Notes under the pieces: model-generated
Told to the model about the DNA's origin: nothing
What the model saw: only the letters and a program-made list of their open reading frames with translations
The model's database searches: none
Shown: positions 24,206-34,123 of the stretch, in pieces
Layout of the letters: every line of letters starts with the position of its first letter
Numbering within the stretch: position 1 is the first letter of the stretch
Program-made: the position numbers and the translations under genes
Source of the DNA: UBA2988 sp965237965
GTDB taxonomy: Bacteria; Gemmatimonadota; Gemmatimonadetes; Longimicrobiales; Gaopeijiaceae
Reading direction: 5' to 3'
Length of the DNA stretch: 64,000 nt
Assembly: GCA_965237965.1 (NCBI GenBank)
Contig: CBDEGT010000001.1
Span: 558,001 to 622,000, forward strand

Positions 24206-26238
24206 AGCGAGCGGAACGGAAGGAGCGCGCTCTGGCTTTCCGCCGACGTGTCCTGCTTGCGGGTTGGCTTGCAGCGGCTGGAGCGGTGCTTGGCCGAGCC
24301 GTCCAGCTTCAGATACTCGAGGGTGCTTCGTGGCGCGAGGCTGCGGAGCAGCAGCACCAACGGAGCAGCGAGGTGCCTGCCGCGCGCGGCACCATCGTCG
24401 ACCGCGACGGCGTCGCGCTCGCGCTCACTCGCGAACGCGTGAGAGTGTCCCTGGCTCCGAGAGAACTCTCGGATCGCGACGGCGCGGTCCTCCTGCTCCA
24501 GCAGGCGCTGGATTTGTCGCCGCGCGACGCGCGGCGCCTTGCCGACCCCGCACGACGCTGGTCGGTGGTGCCGGGCCGCTATGCGCCCGTCGTCCGCGAG
24601 GTGTTGGCGGGGGTGAGGGGAGTGTACCTCGAGCGCGAGCTGGCGCGGTTTTACCCGCAGGGTGAGCTCGCTCGCGGGGTGCTCGGTGCGGTCCTCGATG
24701 GCGTAGGCCAGGGAGGGATCGAACAGCGCTTCGAGGGCATCCTGCGCGGCCGTCCGGGTCGGGAGATCGCCGGGCGCGACCACGCCGGGCGTGAGATCCC
24801 CGGGGAAGTGGTCCCGGTCGATGAGCCGATTCCCGGCGGTAAGGTCAGACTCACGCTGGACCTGGACTTGCAGGAGATCGGTCACGAGGCCCTGGCCGAC
24901 GCGATTGCCTCGACAGGCGCGCGGGGTGGCGACCTCCTGGTCACGGATCCGTACACCGGTGAGGTGCTGGCGCTCGTGTCCATGCGCGACGGCAAGAGCG
25001 CGGCGCTCTCCGCGATCAACGCGCCCTTCGAGCCGGGCTCGACGCTCAAGCCTTTTACCATCGCAGGGCTGCTCGCGCGTGACCTGGCGAGGCTCGACGA
25101 CAGCGTGGAGACAGCCAAGGGATCCTGGAGGGTCGAGGGCCGCACGGTGAGCGACGTGCACGCCCACCCCGACATGACCCTGGGGGAGGCGCTCAGGGTT
25201 TCGTCGAACGTGGGCGTCGCCCGGGCCGCCCAAGCGTTCACCCCCGGCGCCCAGTACGAGACCCTTCGCGATTTCGGGTTCGGCCTGCCGACCGGCATCG
25301 AGCTGCCGGGTGAGGTCGGGGGCACGCTCCGCCGGCCGGACCAATGGTCGCGCCAGTCCCCCGTCTCGCTGGCGATCGGGTACGAGATCGGGGTGACTCC
25401 GCTCCAGATGGCGCTCGCGTACGGCGCACTCGCGAACGGGGGTGTACTGATGGAGCCTCGGCTGGTTGCGGAGGTGCGCAACGCAGACGGCGAGATCATC
25501 GAGCGCCGCGAGCCGCAGCAGGTGCGGCGCGTGGTTCCGGGCCACGTTACCAGCGAGGTTGCAGCAGTACTCGAGGAGGTGGTCGAGGGCGGGACCGCGA
25601 CCGCCGCGCGCCTTGGAAGCTTCCGAGTGGCCGGAAAGACGGGGACGTCTCGCGCCCACATCGACGGTGGGTATCGGGCGGGTCGGTACTACTCCTCGTT
25701 TGTCGGATTCTTCCCGGCGGACGCTCCCCAGCTGGTCGTGTTCGTCAAGTTGGACTCGCCGAAGGGCGCGTACTACGGCGGCGCCACGGCGGCGCCGGTG
25801 ACCCGGGCGATGATGGAGGGTGCGTTGGCGGCGCGGCAGACGCCGCTCGACCGGACCGCCCTGGTACGCTCCCTGCGCAGGACAGCGGCTCCTGCGTCCC
25901 CTGTGATGGATCCGACGCCGCACAGCCCGGACGTGCCGCGGAACGAGCAGGCGGTACCGATGCGCCTGGCCAGCGTGGCCTTGGATGCGGCCCCACGCTC
26001 GACTCCGCTGCGAGGGCCGGTCCCGATGCGGCCAGCACCGAGTACGTTGCCGCAGGCGGGTCTCACCATGCCCGACCTGACGGGTCTTACGCCACGCGCA
26101 GCGGCGCGCCGACTGCATGCGCTCGGTTTCCGCGTGAGCTGGAGGGGTAGCGGAGTCGTGCGTGGGACGGTCCCTGCCGCGGGATCACGCCTGGGGGCGG
26201 GAGACACCGTCGCTCTCCATGGGGCGGTCCCTCGATGA
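24202..26238 (+). CDS. ftsI: division transpeptidase FtsI (PBP3-type) with C-terminal PASTA domain
   Basis: About 678 residues start at GTG 24202, overlapping the ftsL stop. It has a TM anchor (LLAGWLAAAGAVLG), the dimerisation domain with ARGTIVDRDGVALA, and the transpeptidase domain: nucleophile motif S280TLK283, S334SN336 and K479TG481. It cross-links septal peptidoglycan. Residues from about 615 form one PASTA-like repeat (MPDLTGLTPRAAARRLHALGF), which proteobacterial FtsI lacks, joined by a Pro/Met-rich linker. PASTA domains bind peptidoglycan or stabilise PBPs. Confidence 0.94.
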   Translation: MKRAERKERALAFRRRVLLAGWLAAAGAVLGRAVQLQILEGASWREAAEQQHQRSSEVPAARGTIVDRDGVALALTRERVRVSLAPRELSDRDGAVLLLQQALDLSPRDARRLADPARRWSVVPGRYAPVVREVLAGVRGVYLERELARFYPQGELARGVLGAVLDGVGQGGIEQRFEGILRGRPGREIAGRDHAGREIPGEVVPVDEPIPGGKVRLTLDLDLQEIGHEALADAIASTGARGGDLLVTDPYTGEVLALVSMRDGKSAALSAINAPFEPGSTLKPFTIAGLLARDLARLDDSVETAKGSWRVEGRTVSDVHAHPDMTLGEALRVSSNVGVARAAQAFTPGAQYETLRDFGFGLPTGIELPGEVGGTLRRPDQWSRQSPVSLAIGYEIGVTPLQMALAYGALANGGVLMEPRLVAEVRNADGEIIERREPQQVRRVVPGHVTSEVAAVLEEVVEGGTATAARLGSFRVAGKTGTSRAHIDGGYRAGRYYSSFVGFFPADAPQLVVFVKLDSPKGAYYGGATAAPVTRAMMEGALAARQTPLDRTALVRSLRRTAAPASPVMDPTPHSPDVPRNEQAVPMRLASVALDAAPRSTPLRGPVPMRPAPSTLPQAGLTMPDLTGLTPRAAARRLHALGFRVSWRGSGVVRGTVPAAGSRLGAGDTVALHGAVPR

Positions 26239-27701
26239 GCGGGTCGCACCTCTCCGAGATCGCCGCGGTCCTCCGATCCGCCGGTCTGCTGGTGGTGGCC
26301 CGGGGCTCCGAAGATCCGCGCATCACGGGCGTCAGTCAGGACTCGCGCTCCGTGCGCCCGGGAGACTTGTTCTTGGCATGGCGCGGCGTCCACACGGACG
26401 CACACGCGTTCGTGCCCGACGCGGTGGCAGCCGGCGCCGTCGCCGCCGTGGTGGAACGGCCGGTGGCGGAGGTCGACGTCCCCCAGTTGGTGGTGCGCAA
26501 CGGTCGCCTGGCCGGTGCGCTCGCTGCCAATCACGTGCTCGGCGATCCCTCGGCAGAGCTGTTCCTCGTCGCGATCACCGGCACCAACGGCAAGACCACG
26601 ACCACGTTGCTCACCCGCCACCTGCTGGCGGGCGTGGCGCCGTCGGCGGCACTCGGCACGTTGGGGTTGGTCGATTCAGAGGGGAAAGTACGGCCCGGGA
26701 CGGAAGGGCTGACGACCCCGGGACCGGTGCAGCTCGTCGACGCCCTACGCTCCCTCGCCGACGAAGGTGTTACGTCGGTCGCCATGGAGGCGTCCTCGCA
26801 CGCGCTCGCGCAGCACCGGCTCGACTCGCTTCGCTTCGACGTCGCCGTCTTCACGAACCTCACGCAGGATCACCTCGATTTCCACCGTGACTTAGAGGAA
26901 TACTTCCGCGCCAAGGCCCGCCTGGTCGAGCTGCTCGAGTCGGACGGCACCCTCGTGCTCAACCGGGACGATCGTAGCTGGGACCGGATCGGGTGGCCCG
27001 GCCGCACTCTCACCTTTGCCCTTGGCCGGGACGCGGACGTGCGCGCGCGCGAGGTTCACTTGGGCGCTGGCGGGTCACGTTTCCGACTGGAGACCGCTGC
27101 CGGAGCCGCCGCCGTCGAGCTTCCGCTACTCGGCCGCTTCAATGTCGAGAACGCGCTGGCTGCTGCAGCCGCCGCGATGGTCGGCGGGCTGTCGGTGACC
27201 GACGTAGCCGCGAGGCTGGCCGGCGCCCCCCAGGTGCCTGGCCGGCTCGAACGCGTGACTGCCGATCCGGTTCCCGTGCTGATCGACTTCGCGCACACGC
27301 CCGACGCGATGGGCGGCGTGCTTGCCACGCTTCGGCCGCTCGTGAGCGGTCGGCTGATCGTGGTGTTCGGGGCGGGCGGCGATCGCGATCGCACCAAGCG
27401 CCTGCCCATGGCTCAGGCCGTTGCGCGCGTCTGTGACGTCGCGATCCTCACCTCAGACAACCCACGTACCGAGGACCCTGACCGCATCCTGGACGATCTG
27501 GAGCCCGGCCTGCGCGGGGTCACCCATGAGCGGATCGCCGATCGGCGCACGGCGATCGCGCGTGCCCTCGAGATCGCTCGTCCCGGGGACCTCGTGCTGC
27601 TGGCCGGGAAGGGTCACGAGCGTTACCAGCTGGTCGGAAGCGAGCGGCGCCCTTTCGACGAGCGCACGGTCGTGCGCGAGCTGCTCGCGGGGGCGGCGTG
27701 A
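26235..27701 (+). CDS. murE: UDP-MurNAc-L-Ala-D-Glu:diaminopimelate ligase
   Basis: This 488-residue Mur ligase has an N-terminal UDP-MurNAc-binding domain (VSQDSRSVRPGDLFLAW), the ATP P-loop G116TNGKTTT, the central MEASSHALAQHRLD and NLTQDHLDFH, and the C-terminal substrate motif D408NPRTEDP. DNPR is the meso-diaminopimelate selectivity motif, so peptidoglycan is DAP-type, as expected of a Gram-negative. It overlaps ftsI by 4 bp and murF by 4 bp. Confidence 0.96.
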   Translation: MSGSHLSEIAAVLRSAGLLVVARGSEDPRITGVSQDSRSVRPGDLFLAWRGVHTDAHAFVPDAVAAGAVAAVVERPVAEVDVPQLVVRNGRLAGALAANHVLGDPSAELFLVAITGTNGKTTTTLLTRHLLAGVAPSAALGTLGLVDSEGKVRPGTEGLTTPGPVQLVDALRSLADEGVTSVAMEASSHALAQHRLDSLRFDVAVFTNLTQDHLDFHRDLEEYFRAKARLVELLESDGTLVLNRDDRSWDRIGWPGRTLTFALGRDADVRAREVHLGAGGSRFRLETAAGAAAVELPLLGRFNVENALAAAAAAMVGGLSVTDVAARLAGAPQVPGRLERVTADPVPVLIDFAHTPDAMGGVLATLRPLVSGRLIVVFGAGGDRDRTKRLPMAQAVARVCDVAILTSDNPRTEDPDRILDDLEPGLRGVTHERIADRRTAIARALEIARPGDLVLLAGKGHERYQLVGSERRPFDERTVVRELLAGAA

Positions 27702-29125
27702 GCCCGACCACGGCGTTCACGTGGACCGATGCCCAGGTGCGACGCGCCCTCGGCATGCCCGAGGGCGAAGCGAGCAGCACCGTCACCTTCGGGGGTGTGT
27801 CCACGGACAGCCGCAAGGTCAGGCCCGGCGACCTGTACGTTGCGCTCGTTGGAACCCGCTTCGACGGCCACGATTTCGTCGAGGCCGCGCTCGCGGCGGG
27901 TGCGAGCGGCGCCGTCATCTCCCGCTCCTCCGCAGTTACCGACGTTCCCGTCTACCCGGTGGATGACACGCTCGTCGCGCTCGGTCGTCTGGCCGGCCAC
28001 CGCCGGGCGGCCCTCGACGTTCCGGTGGTTGGCATCACCGGATCGTCCGGTAAGACGTCGACCAAGGACCTGACGCGCGGCGCCCTGGGCGCTGCGCTCG
28101 CGGTGCACGCAACCGCCGGGAACCTGAACAACCGCATCGGAGTGCCGCTCACGCTGCTGGCCACTCCGGACGCAGTCGACGTGGTGGTGGTCGAGATGGG
28201 CACGAACGAGCCGGGCGAGATCCGGATGCTGACGGAGATCGCACGCCCGACCATCGGGATGCTCACTACCGTGGGTGAGAGTCATCTGGAGAGGCTCGGC
28301 TCTCCCGAGGGTGTGCTGGAGGAGAAGCTGGACCTGGTGCGCGGGCTGCCCGCAGAGGGGACGGCAGTCGTCGGCGACACCCCGCCAGCGTTACCGCAGC
28401 GCGCGCGTGCACTGCACGCCCGTACGCGCGTCGCAGGCTGGACGGAGCGGGCCGATCCCGACCTGCGCCCGGTCGGTGTCCAGGTGGATGCGCGCGGCTC
28501 CCACCGCTTTGCGTGGCGCGGCGCGCCCGTCGCGTTGACCGCACCCGGGCGCCACATCGCTCAGAATGCCCTGCTGGCACTCGCCGTGTCCGAGTTGCTC
28601 GGGGTGGAGCCTGCGGCGGCGGCCGCAGGCGTGTCAGCGGTCGAGCCTGGCTGGATGCGCGGTCAGGTGGAGCGAGCAGGTCCGGTCACGTTGCTACTCG
28701 ATTGCTACAACGCCAACCCGCAGAGCACGCGCGCTGCGCTCGATCTGCTCGAGCTGCAGCAGGGCGGGAGCAGGGTCGCCGTGTTGGGCTCCATGCTGGA
28801 GCTGGGCGGCTTCGCCGACTCGCTGCATCAAGACGTGCTGCGGTACGCCCTCGATCGCGATGTCGACGTCGTGTTCGCGACCGGCCGTTTCGCGTGCGCC
28901 GCGCGCACGCTCGACAGCTCCTCCGGCGGGCAGGGCGCTCGTCCCCTGCTCGAGATCGCGGACGACCCGATCGCCTCCTACCCGCGACTGCGCGGGCTCC
29001 TGAAGGGCGACGTCGTGGTGCTGCTCAAGGCCTCCCGCGGGGTCGCACTCGAGGGGCTTCTCCCTCTTATCCGGGCCGACTTCAGAGACGCGGACCGACA
29101 CGGGCCAACGGGCGAGGAGCACTGA
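27698..29125 (+). CDS. murF: UDP-MurNAc-tripeptide:D-Ala-D-Ala ligase
   Basis: This 475-residue MurF starts at a GTG overlapping murE. It has the N-terminal domain (GVSTDSRKVRPGDLYVAL), the P-loop GITGSSGKTSTKDLT, the NLNNRIGVPLTLL and VVVEMGTNEPGEI signatures, and a C-terminal domain with DCYNANPQSTRAALD. It adds D-Ala-D-Ala to the UDP-MurNAc-tripeptide in the cytoplasm. Its stop is shared with the mraY start (TGATG). Confidence 0.96.
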   Translation: MSPTTAFTWTDAQVRRALGMPEGEASSTVTFGGVSTDSRKVRPGDLYVALVGTRFDGHDFVEAALAAGASGAVISRSSAVTDVPVYPVDDTLVALGRLAGHRRAALDVPVVGITGSSGKTSTKDLTRGALGAALAVHATAGNLNNRIGVPLTLLATPDAVDVVVVEMGTNEPGEIRMLTEIARPTIGMLTTVGESHLERLGSPEGVLEEKLDLVRGLPAEGTAVVGDTPPALPQRARALHARTRVAGWTERADPDLRPVGVQVDARGSHRFAWRGAPVALTAPGRHIAQNALLALAVSELLGVEPAAAAAGVSAVEPGWMRGQVERAGPVTLLLDCYNANPQSTRAALDLLELQQGGSRVAVLGSMLELGGFADSLHQDVLRYALDRDVDVVFATGRFACAARTLDSSSGGQGARPLLEIADDPIASYPRLRGLLKGDVVVLLKASRGVALEGLLPLIRADFRDADRHGPTGEEH

Positions 29126-30231
29126 TGCTGTACCACCTCCTTCCCGGCTACGCGGACGTGCACATCGTCTTCAACCTGTTCCGCTACCAGACCTTCCGGG
29201 CTGCCGGAGCGGTCGTGACCGCCCTGCTCGTGTCCTTCCTGGTCGGTCCCGCCATCATCCGCTGGCTCAACCGTCTGCGCTTCGGGCAAGTCGTCCGGGC
29301 CGAAGGCCCGCTGACGCACCTCGACAAGGCAGGTACGCCCACCATGGGCGGAGTTCTGATCATTCTCTCCGCTGGGGTCTCGACTCTGCTGTGGGCGGAG
29401 CTCACCAACTGGTACACCGTGCTCTGCCTGCTCGCGCTGATTTGGCTCGGGCTGATCGGCTTCCTGGACGACTACCTGAAGGTCATCCGTGGGAAGACCG
29501 AGGGCCTGGTAGCCCGGTACAAGCTCCTCGGGCAGTTCGGATTCGGGGCAGGCATTGGACTCTTCCTCCTGCTCCACCCGATCTCGCCCTATCGGTCCAC
29601 GTGGACCGGAGTGCCGTTCTTCTCCGACTACATGCTCGCTTTTTGGGGGCCCGCGTATGTCGCGTTCGTCGCCGTCGTGCTGGCAGGGACCTCGAACGCG
29701 GTGAATCTGAGCGACGGGCTGGACGGGCTGGCCAGCGGGTTGATTGCGATCGCGGCTGCGACCTTCGCGATCTTCGCTTACGTGACCGGACGGATCGACA
29801 CGTCGGCCTACCTGGGTCTGTTCTATCTGCCCGGTGCAGGAGAGATGGCCGTCTTCGGAGTCGCGCTCTCGGGCGCCGCTCTCGGTTTTCTGTGGTTCAA
29901 TTCGCACCCCGCCGAGGTGTTCATGGGCGACACCGGGTCGCTCTCGATGGGGGCTGCGATCGGGGTGATGGCGATTCTGCTCAAAGCCGAGTTCCTGCTC
30001 GTGATCGTCGGCGGAGTCTTCGTGATGGAGGCGGTCTCGGTGATCCTGCAGACCGGCTACTTCCGGTACACCGCACACACCACGGGAACCGGGCGCCGGA
30101 TCTTCAGGATGTCCCCCCTGCATCACCACTTCGAGAAGATCGGGTGGCCCGAGACCAAGGTCGTGATCCGGTTCTGGATCGTCGGGATCCTGTTCGCGAT
30201 GCTCGCGATGAGCACGCTCAAGATCCGGTGA
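29125..30231 (+). CDS. mraY: phospho-MurNAc-pentapeptide translocase
   Basis: This 368-residue polytopic membrane enzyme starts at the ATG inside the murF stop (TGATG). MraY motifs present are KAGTPTMGGVLI, LGFLDDYLK-type GFLDDYLKVIRGK, NAVNLSDGLDGLASG, WFNSHPAEVFMGDTGSLSMG and PLHHHFEKIGW, the last including the HHH triad. It transfers phospho-MurNAc-pentapeptide to undecaprenyl phosphate to form lipid I at the inner membrane. Confidence 0.97.
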   Translation: MLYHLLPGYADVHIVFNLFRYQTFRAAGAVVTALLVSFLVGPAIIRWLNRLRFGQVVRAEGPLTHLDKAGTPTMGGVLIILSAGVSTLLWAELTNWYTVLCLLALIWLGLIGFLDDYLKVIRGKTEGLVARYKLLGQFGFGAGIGLFLLLHPISPYRSTWTGVPFFSDYMLAFWGPAYVAFVAVVLAGTSNAVNLSDGLDGLASGLIAIAAATFAIFAYVTGRIDTSAYLGLFYLPGAGEMAVFGVALSGAALGFLWFNSHPAEVFMGDTGSLSMGAAIGVMAILLKAEFLLVIVGGVFVMEAVSVILQTGYFRYTAHTTGTGRRIFRMSPLHHHFEKIGWPETKVVIRFWIVGILFAMLAMSTLKIR

Positions 30232-30334
30232 CACGGAGCGGTCAGGAGGAGAGGCGGTGGAGAAGGGGAGGTGCAGGGAAGTGGAATCGCGGTGAGGCGC
30301 GGCCATAACGCCGCGCACGAGCGGAGCGGAGCGA

Positions 30335-31699
30335 GTGAACGCGGTAGCAATCATCGGCGTGGGGGCCAGCGGTGTAGCCGCGGCGCTGCTGGCCCTCGCC
30401 AAAGGAGCTGAGGTCTATGTCTCGGACGTGCGAACTGATGCCGTTGCTGCAGCCAGTGCAGATCGAATCCGCGCAATGGGAGCGGACGTCGAACTGGGAA
30501 GACACGACCTGGAGCGAATCGATCGATCAGGCACCGTGGTGGTCAGTCCGGGAGTTCCTCCGGACGCTCCGGTGCTCCGGGCGCTCCGCGAGCGGGGCAT
30601 CCGCTGGATCAGCGAGCCCGAGTTCGCCTTTCGGTTCTTCGCGGGTCCACTGATCGCGGTGACCGGCACCAACGGGAAGAGTACGACTGCGGCGCTGACC
30701 GCTCACCTTCTGCACGAGGCGGGCGTGGACGTCGCTCTGGGGGGAAACCTCGGCACGGGAATCGCTCCCGCGGCGTCCGAGCTGGCCCTGCGTCAGCGCA
30801 CTCCGGCGTGGTACGTCCTGGAGATGAGCTCCTTCCAGCTCGCGGACATCGATCGCTTTTGTCCGGATATCGGGGTGATGACCAACCTCGCGCCCGACCA
30901 TCTCGATCGGTACCCGGGTGTCGCCGAGTACTACGCAGACAAGGCGCGCCTGTTCGAGAACGCAAACGCCGACAGCCGATGGGTGCTGAACGGGGATGAT
31001 CCAGACGTGCTCGCGCTCGCCGACGAGGCTCCCGGTCGGCGCTACCTGTTCAGCCTGGAGCGTGCCGACACGGCGGGACGGATCGAGGATGGCGCGCTCG
31101 TGCTCGACATGGGCGAGGGTGGGGAGCGTCTGCTACCTCGTGCCGAGCTGCCCCTGCTAGGGGATCACAATTCGGCAAATGCGCTTGCGGCAGGGCTCGC
31201 CGCACGGCTCTCCGGGGTGTCCCACCGCGCCGTGACGCGAGGACTACACACGGCACATCCATTGCCGCATCGACTCGAGCCCGTGGCCGACAACGATGGC
31301 GTGCTCTGGGTGAATGACTCCAAGGCGACGAACGTCGCGGCAGCGCTCAACGCCGTGAGGAGTTTCACTGGCCGGCCGGTCGTGATGCTGTTGGGCGGTA
31401 AGGACAAGGGCGAGGACTTTGCGCCGCTCGCGGATGCTCTGGTGAGGCACGCCCGCGTCGCGGTTGTGTTCGGCGCGTCCGGCGGACGGGTCGCCGCCGC
31501 GCTTACCGATCGCGGCGTGCCTGTGCGGCGCGTCTCCCCCGGCGCTCCGTTCGACGCGGTGGTTGCGGTCGCGCGCGAGCACGCTCGGTCGGGAGACGTG
31601 GTGCTGCTGGCACCGGCCTGCTCGAGCTTCGACATGTTCGCCTCCTACGAGGAGCGCGGGAGACGCTTCGCCGCCCTCGCTCGGCGAGAGGTCGACTGA
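30335..31699 (+). CDS. murD: UDP-MurNAc-L-Ala:D-Glu ligase
   Basis: This 454-residue MurD starts at a GTG preceded by purine-rich GAGCGGAGCGGA. It has an N-terminal Rossmann-like domain (VAIIGVGASGVAAALLAL), the P-loop VTGTNGKSTTAALT, EMSSFQLADIDRFCPD, NLAPDHLDRYPG and a C-terminal VNDSKATNVAAALNAV. It adds D-Glu to UDP-MurNAc-L-Ala. A 103-bp purine-rich gap separates it from mraY, the largest gap in the cluster. That gap contains a small hairpin (GCGCGGC 30297-30303 with GCCGCGC 30310-30316) and no T-tract. Confidence 0.96.
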   Translation: MNAVAIIGVGASGVAAALLALAKGAEVYVSDVRTDAVAAASADRIRAMGADVELGRHDLERIDRSGTVVVSPGVPPDAPVLRALRERGIRWISEPEFAFRFFAGPLIAVTGTNGKSTTAALTAHLLHEAGVDVALGGNLGTGIAPAASELALRQRTPAWYVLEMSSFQLADIDRFCPDIGVMTNLAPDHLDRYPGVAEYYADKARLFENANADSRWVLNGDDPDVLALADEAPGRRYLFSLERADTAGRIEDGALVLDMGEGGERLLPRAELPLLGDHNSANALAAGLAARLSGVSHRAVTRGLHTAHPLPHRLEPVADNDGVLWVNDSKATNVAAALNAVRSFTGRPVVMLLGGKDKGEDFAPLADALVRHARVAVVFGASGGRVAAALTDRGVPVRRVSPGAPFDAVVAVAREHARSGDVVLLAPACSSFDMFASYEERGRRFAALARREVD

Positions 31700-32925
31700 T
31701 GCGGCGCCTGGACGTCGCGCCGGCCGGCCCGTTCACGCTGCCGGACGTCGGGATCGGCCGCGGCTGGGAGGGAGCGGTGCTGCTCGCGGCCACCCTGGTG
31801 CTGCTCTCCTTCGGCCTGGTGACGCTCTACTCCGCCAGCGCTTTCCTGGCGCAGCGTCAGGGGCTGCCCGACTGGCACTACGCGGTCCGCCAGGCTGCGG
31901 GGGCCGCGCTCGGGCTCACGATCCTGTGGACATGCGCCCGCGTGCCCTATCAGCTGTGGCGCCACGCCGCCTGGCCGCTGCTGCTGGCGGTGGCGGCCCT
32001 GCTGATCGCGGTGGTCCTGCCGAGCACGGTGGCGATCGCCCCCGAAATCAACGGAGCGCGTCGCTGGCTCGTGTTCGGAGGAGTAGCGCTCCAGCCTTCC
32101 GAGCTCGCCAAGCTGGCGATCGTGGTGTGGACGGCGGCCTTGGCTGTGCGCAAGACCGAGCAGCTGTCCAGCCTGTCACGCGGTCTGCTCCCATTTCTGC
32201 TCGCTTGGGCCGTGCTGATCGCGCCCATCCTCGTGGAGCCCAACCTTTCGACCGCGTTCGTGGTCGCTCTGCTGGGGGGCGTCGTGCTGTTCGCGGCCGG
32301 CGCCCGCATCGGGCACTTCATCTTCCTGGGCTTGCTCGCACTTCCGTTTCTGTGGGTCCAACTCCAGGTCTCTTTCCGTGCGAATCGACTCGCCGCGTTT
32401 CTGGACTCCGCGTCGGATCCCGCGGGCGCCGGGTTCCAGGTACATCAGTCGCTGGTCGCGATCGGATCCGGTGGGTTGGCCGGCGCCGGATTCGGGGAAG
32501 GGCGGCAGAAGTTCGGGTTTCTCCCGGAGGCCCACAACGACTTCATCTTCGCGATGGTCGGCGAGGAGTGGGGGCTGCTGGGGGTCTCGTTCTTGCTCCT
32601 CCTCTACGGCTCGCTGGTGGTCGTCGGGATCCGTGTCGCACGGCGCGCCCCCGACGAATTCGGGCAGCTGCTCGCGATCGGACTCACGGCCGTGGTCGGC
32701 GTGCAGGCGCTGCTCCACATGGCGGTGGGACTGGGCCTGGTGCCACCCACCGGCATCGCGCTGCCGTTGATCTCGTACGGACGCTCCAACCAACTGGTCA
32801 CCCTGGCCGCAGTCGGGATGCTGATGGCGGTGGCGCGCGCAACCGATCCGGACGTGAAGCCGGCCGAGAGCGTGCGCGGTGCGGGCACGCGTGCCGGAGC
32901 AGGCGCGAGGAGGCGACGTGCATGA
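31699..32925 (+). CDS. ftsW: septal peptidoglycan glycosyltransferase FtsW
   Basis: This 408-residue SEDS protein has about ten TM helices and starts at the ATG within the murD stop (TGATG). Hallmarks are GARRWLVFGGVALQPSELAKLA, the extracytoplasmic loop with VHQSLVAIGSGGLAGAGFGE, and AHNDFIFAMVGEEWG before VPPTGIALPLISYGRSN. It polymerises lipid II at the septum together with FtsI. The 3' end overlaps murG by 8 bp. Confidence 0.95.
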   Translation: MRRLDVAPAGPFTLPDVGIGRGWEGAVLLAATLVLLSFGLVTLYSASAFLAQRQGLPDWHYAVRQAAGAALGLTILWTCARVPYQLWRHAAWPLLLAVAALLIAVVLPSTVAIAPEINGARRWLVFGGVALQPSELAKLAIVVWTAALAVRKTEQLSSLSRGLLPFLLAWAVLIAPILVEPNLSTAFVVALLGGVVLFAAGARIGHFIFLGLLALPFLWVQLQVSFRANRLAAFLDSASDPAGAGFQVHQSLVAIGSGGLAGAGFGEGRQKFGFLPEAHNDFIFAMVGEEWGLLGVSFLLLLYGSLVVVGIRVARRAPDEFGQLLAIGLTAVVGVQALLHMAVGLGLVPPTGIALPLISYGRSNQLVTLAAVGMLMAVARATDPDVKPAESVRGAGTRAGAGARRRRA

Positions 32926-34123
32926 GGACCTGGTCGATGAAGAACCCCGTGTCGTGGCGCTCTTCTCGGGTGGAGGCACCGGAGGACACCTCTACCCGTC
33001 GTTGTCGTTGGCGCGAGCGCTGGTCGCGCTCCGGCCGGACGTGCGTCCCTTCTTCGTCGGTGCCGAAGGTGGGCTCGAGGCGCGGGTGTTTCCGGAGCGT
33101 GGCGTCGAGCACGCGCTCCTTCCGGTGCGCGGATTCGCGCGGGGCGCGCTCCTTTCCAACTGGCGCTTCGTGCCCTCCCTCGCTCAGTCGGTGGTCCAGG
33201 TGATCGGCCTCTTCCGCCGGCTCCGCCCGGCTCTCGCCATCGTGACCGGAGGCTATGCGAGCGGTCCTTCGGGGTTGGTCGCCGCGCTGCGCGGGGTGCC
33301 CTTGGTGATCCAGGAGCAGAACAGCGTACCCGGCGTTACGACCCGCTTGTGTGCGCGTGTCGCACACCAGATCCACCTGGCGTTTCCCGAGGCCTCCGGT
33401 CTGCTCCCGGCCAAGTCGCGGGTGCGCTCCATCGTGAGCGGCAACCCGATCGAGCCACCTGTGGCGCTCGACCGGACCGAGGCCCGCGCCTCGTTCGGGC
33501 TCTCGCCCGAGGGGCTGGTCGTCCTGGTGGTCGGCGGCAGCCAAGGGGCCGCTGCGTTGAACGCGGCCGTCCTCGATGCGGTGCGGCGCCGCCACGCCGA
33601 TGGGGCGTGGGGTGAGCTGGGCGCGACCCCGGCGATCGAGCTGCTGTGGGCGACCGGCACGGCCCACATCGGCGGGGTTCGAGCCGCTCTCACCGAGATG
33701 GGCGCGCCCGCGTGGGTGCGCGCCGTGGACTACATCTACGACATGCCGCGCGCGCTCGCGTCCGCCGACCTGGCGGTGAGCCGAGCGGGTGCGATGGCGA
33801 CGGCGGAGTTCCTCGCCTGGGGCCTCCCGGCCGTGCTGGTTCCGCTCCCGACGGCTGCCGCCAACCATCAGGAGCACAACGCGGCGGCGCTTGCTGCGGC
33901 CGGGGTCGCACTACATCTGCCCGAGACCGAGCTCTCGGGAGAGCGCCTGTGGTCGGTGATCGAAGCCCTGGCGGCCAACCCTGAACGGCTCGAGGCGATC
34001 GGCAGGGCCGCGCGCGAGCGTGGACGTCCAGACTCCGCGCGCCGGATTGCCGTCGCTCTCGCTGAACTGCTACCCGCGCCCGGCGCCGGACGAGGCGCCG
34101 CCGGACCCGAAGCCACGCCATGA
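32918..34123 (+). CDS. murG: lipid II synthase, UDP-GlcNAc transferase MurG
   Basis: The start is taken at GTG 32918, because AGGAGG lies 5 bp upstream inside the ftsW end; an in-frame start at 32879 is less likely. The roughly 401-residue GT28-type protein has FSGGGTGGHLYPSLSLA, VTGGYASGPSGLVAAL, IQEQNSVPGVTTRL, VVGGSQGAAALN and the donor-binding SRAGAMATAEFLAWGLP with HQEHNA. It converts lipid I to lipid II at the inner face of the membrane. Confidence 0.96.
   Translation: MHEDLVDEEPRVVALFSGGGTGGHLYPSLSLARALVALRPDVRPFFVGAEGGLEARVFPERGVEHALLPVRGFARGALLSNWRFVPSLAQSVVQVIGLFRRLRPALAIVTGGYASGPSGLVAALRGVPLVIQEQNSVPGVTTRLCARVAHQIHLAFPEASGLLPAKSRVRSIVSGNPIEPPVALDRTEARASFGLSPEGLVVLVVGGSQGAAALNAAVLDAVRRRHADGAWGELGATPAIELLWATGTAHIGGVRAALTEMGAPAWVRAVDYIYDMPRALASADLAVSRAGAMATAEFLAWGLPAVLVPLPTAAANHQEHNAAALAAAGVALHLPETELSGERLWSVIEALAANPERLEAIGRAARERGRPDSARRIAVALAELLPAPGAGRGAAGPEATP

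Noticed and set aside
30297..30316. Hairpin between mraY and murD considered as a terminator
   Set aside because: The stem is only 7 bp with no T-tract. murD and the downstream genes continue the dcw cluster in the same direction.
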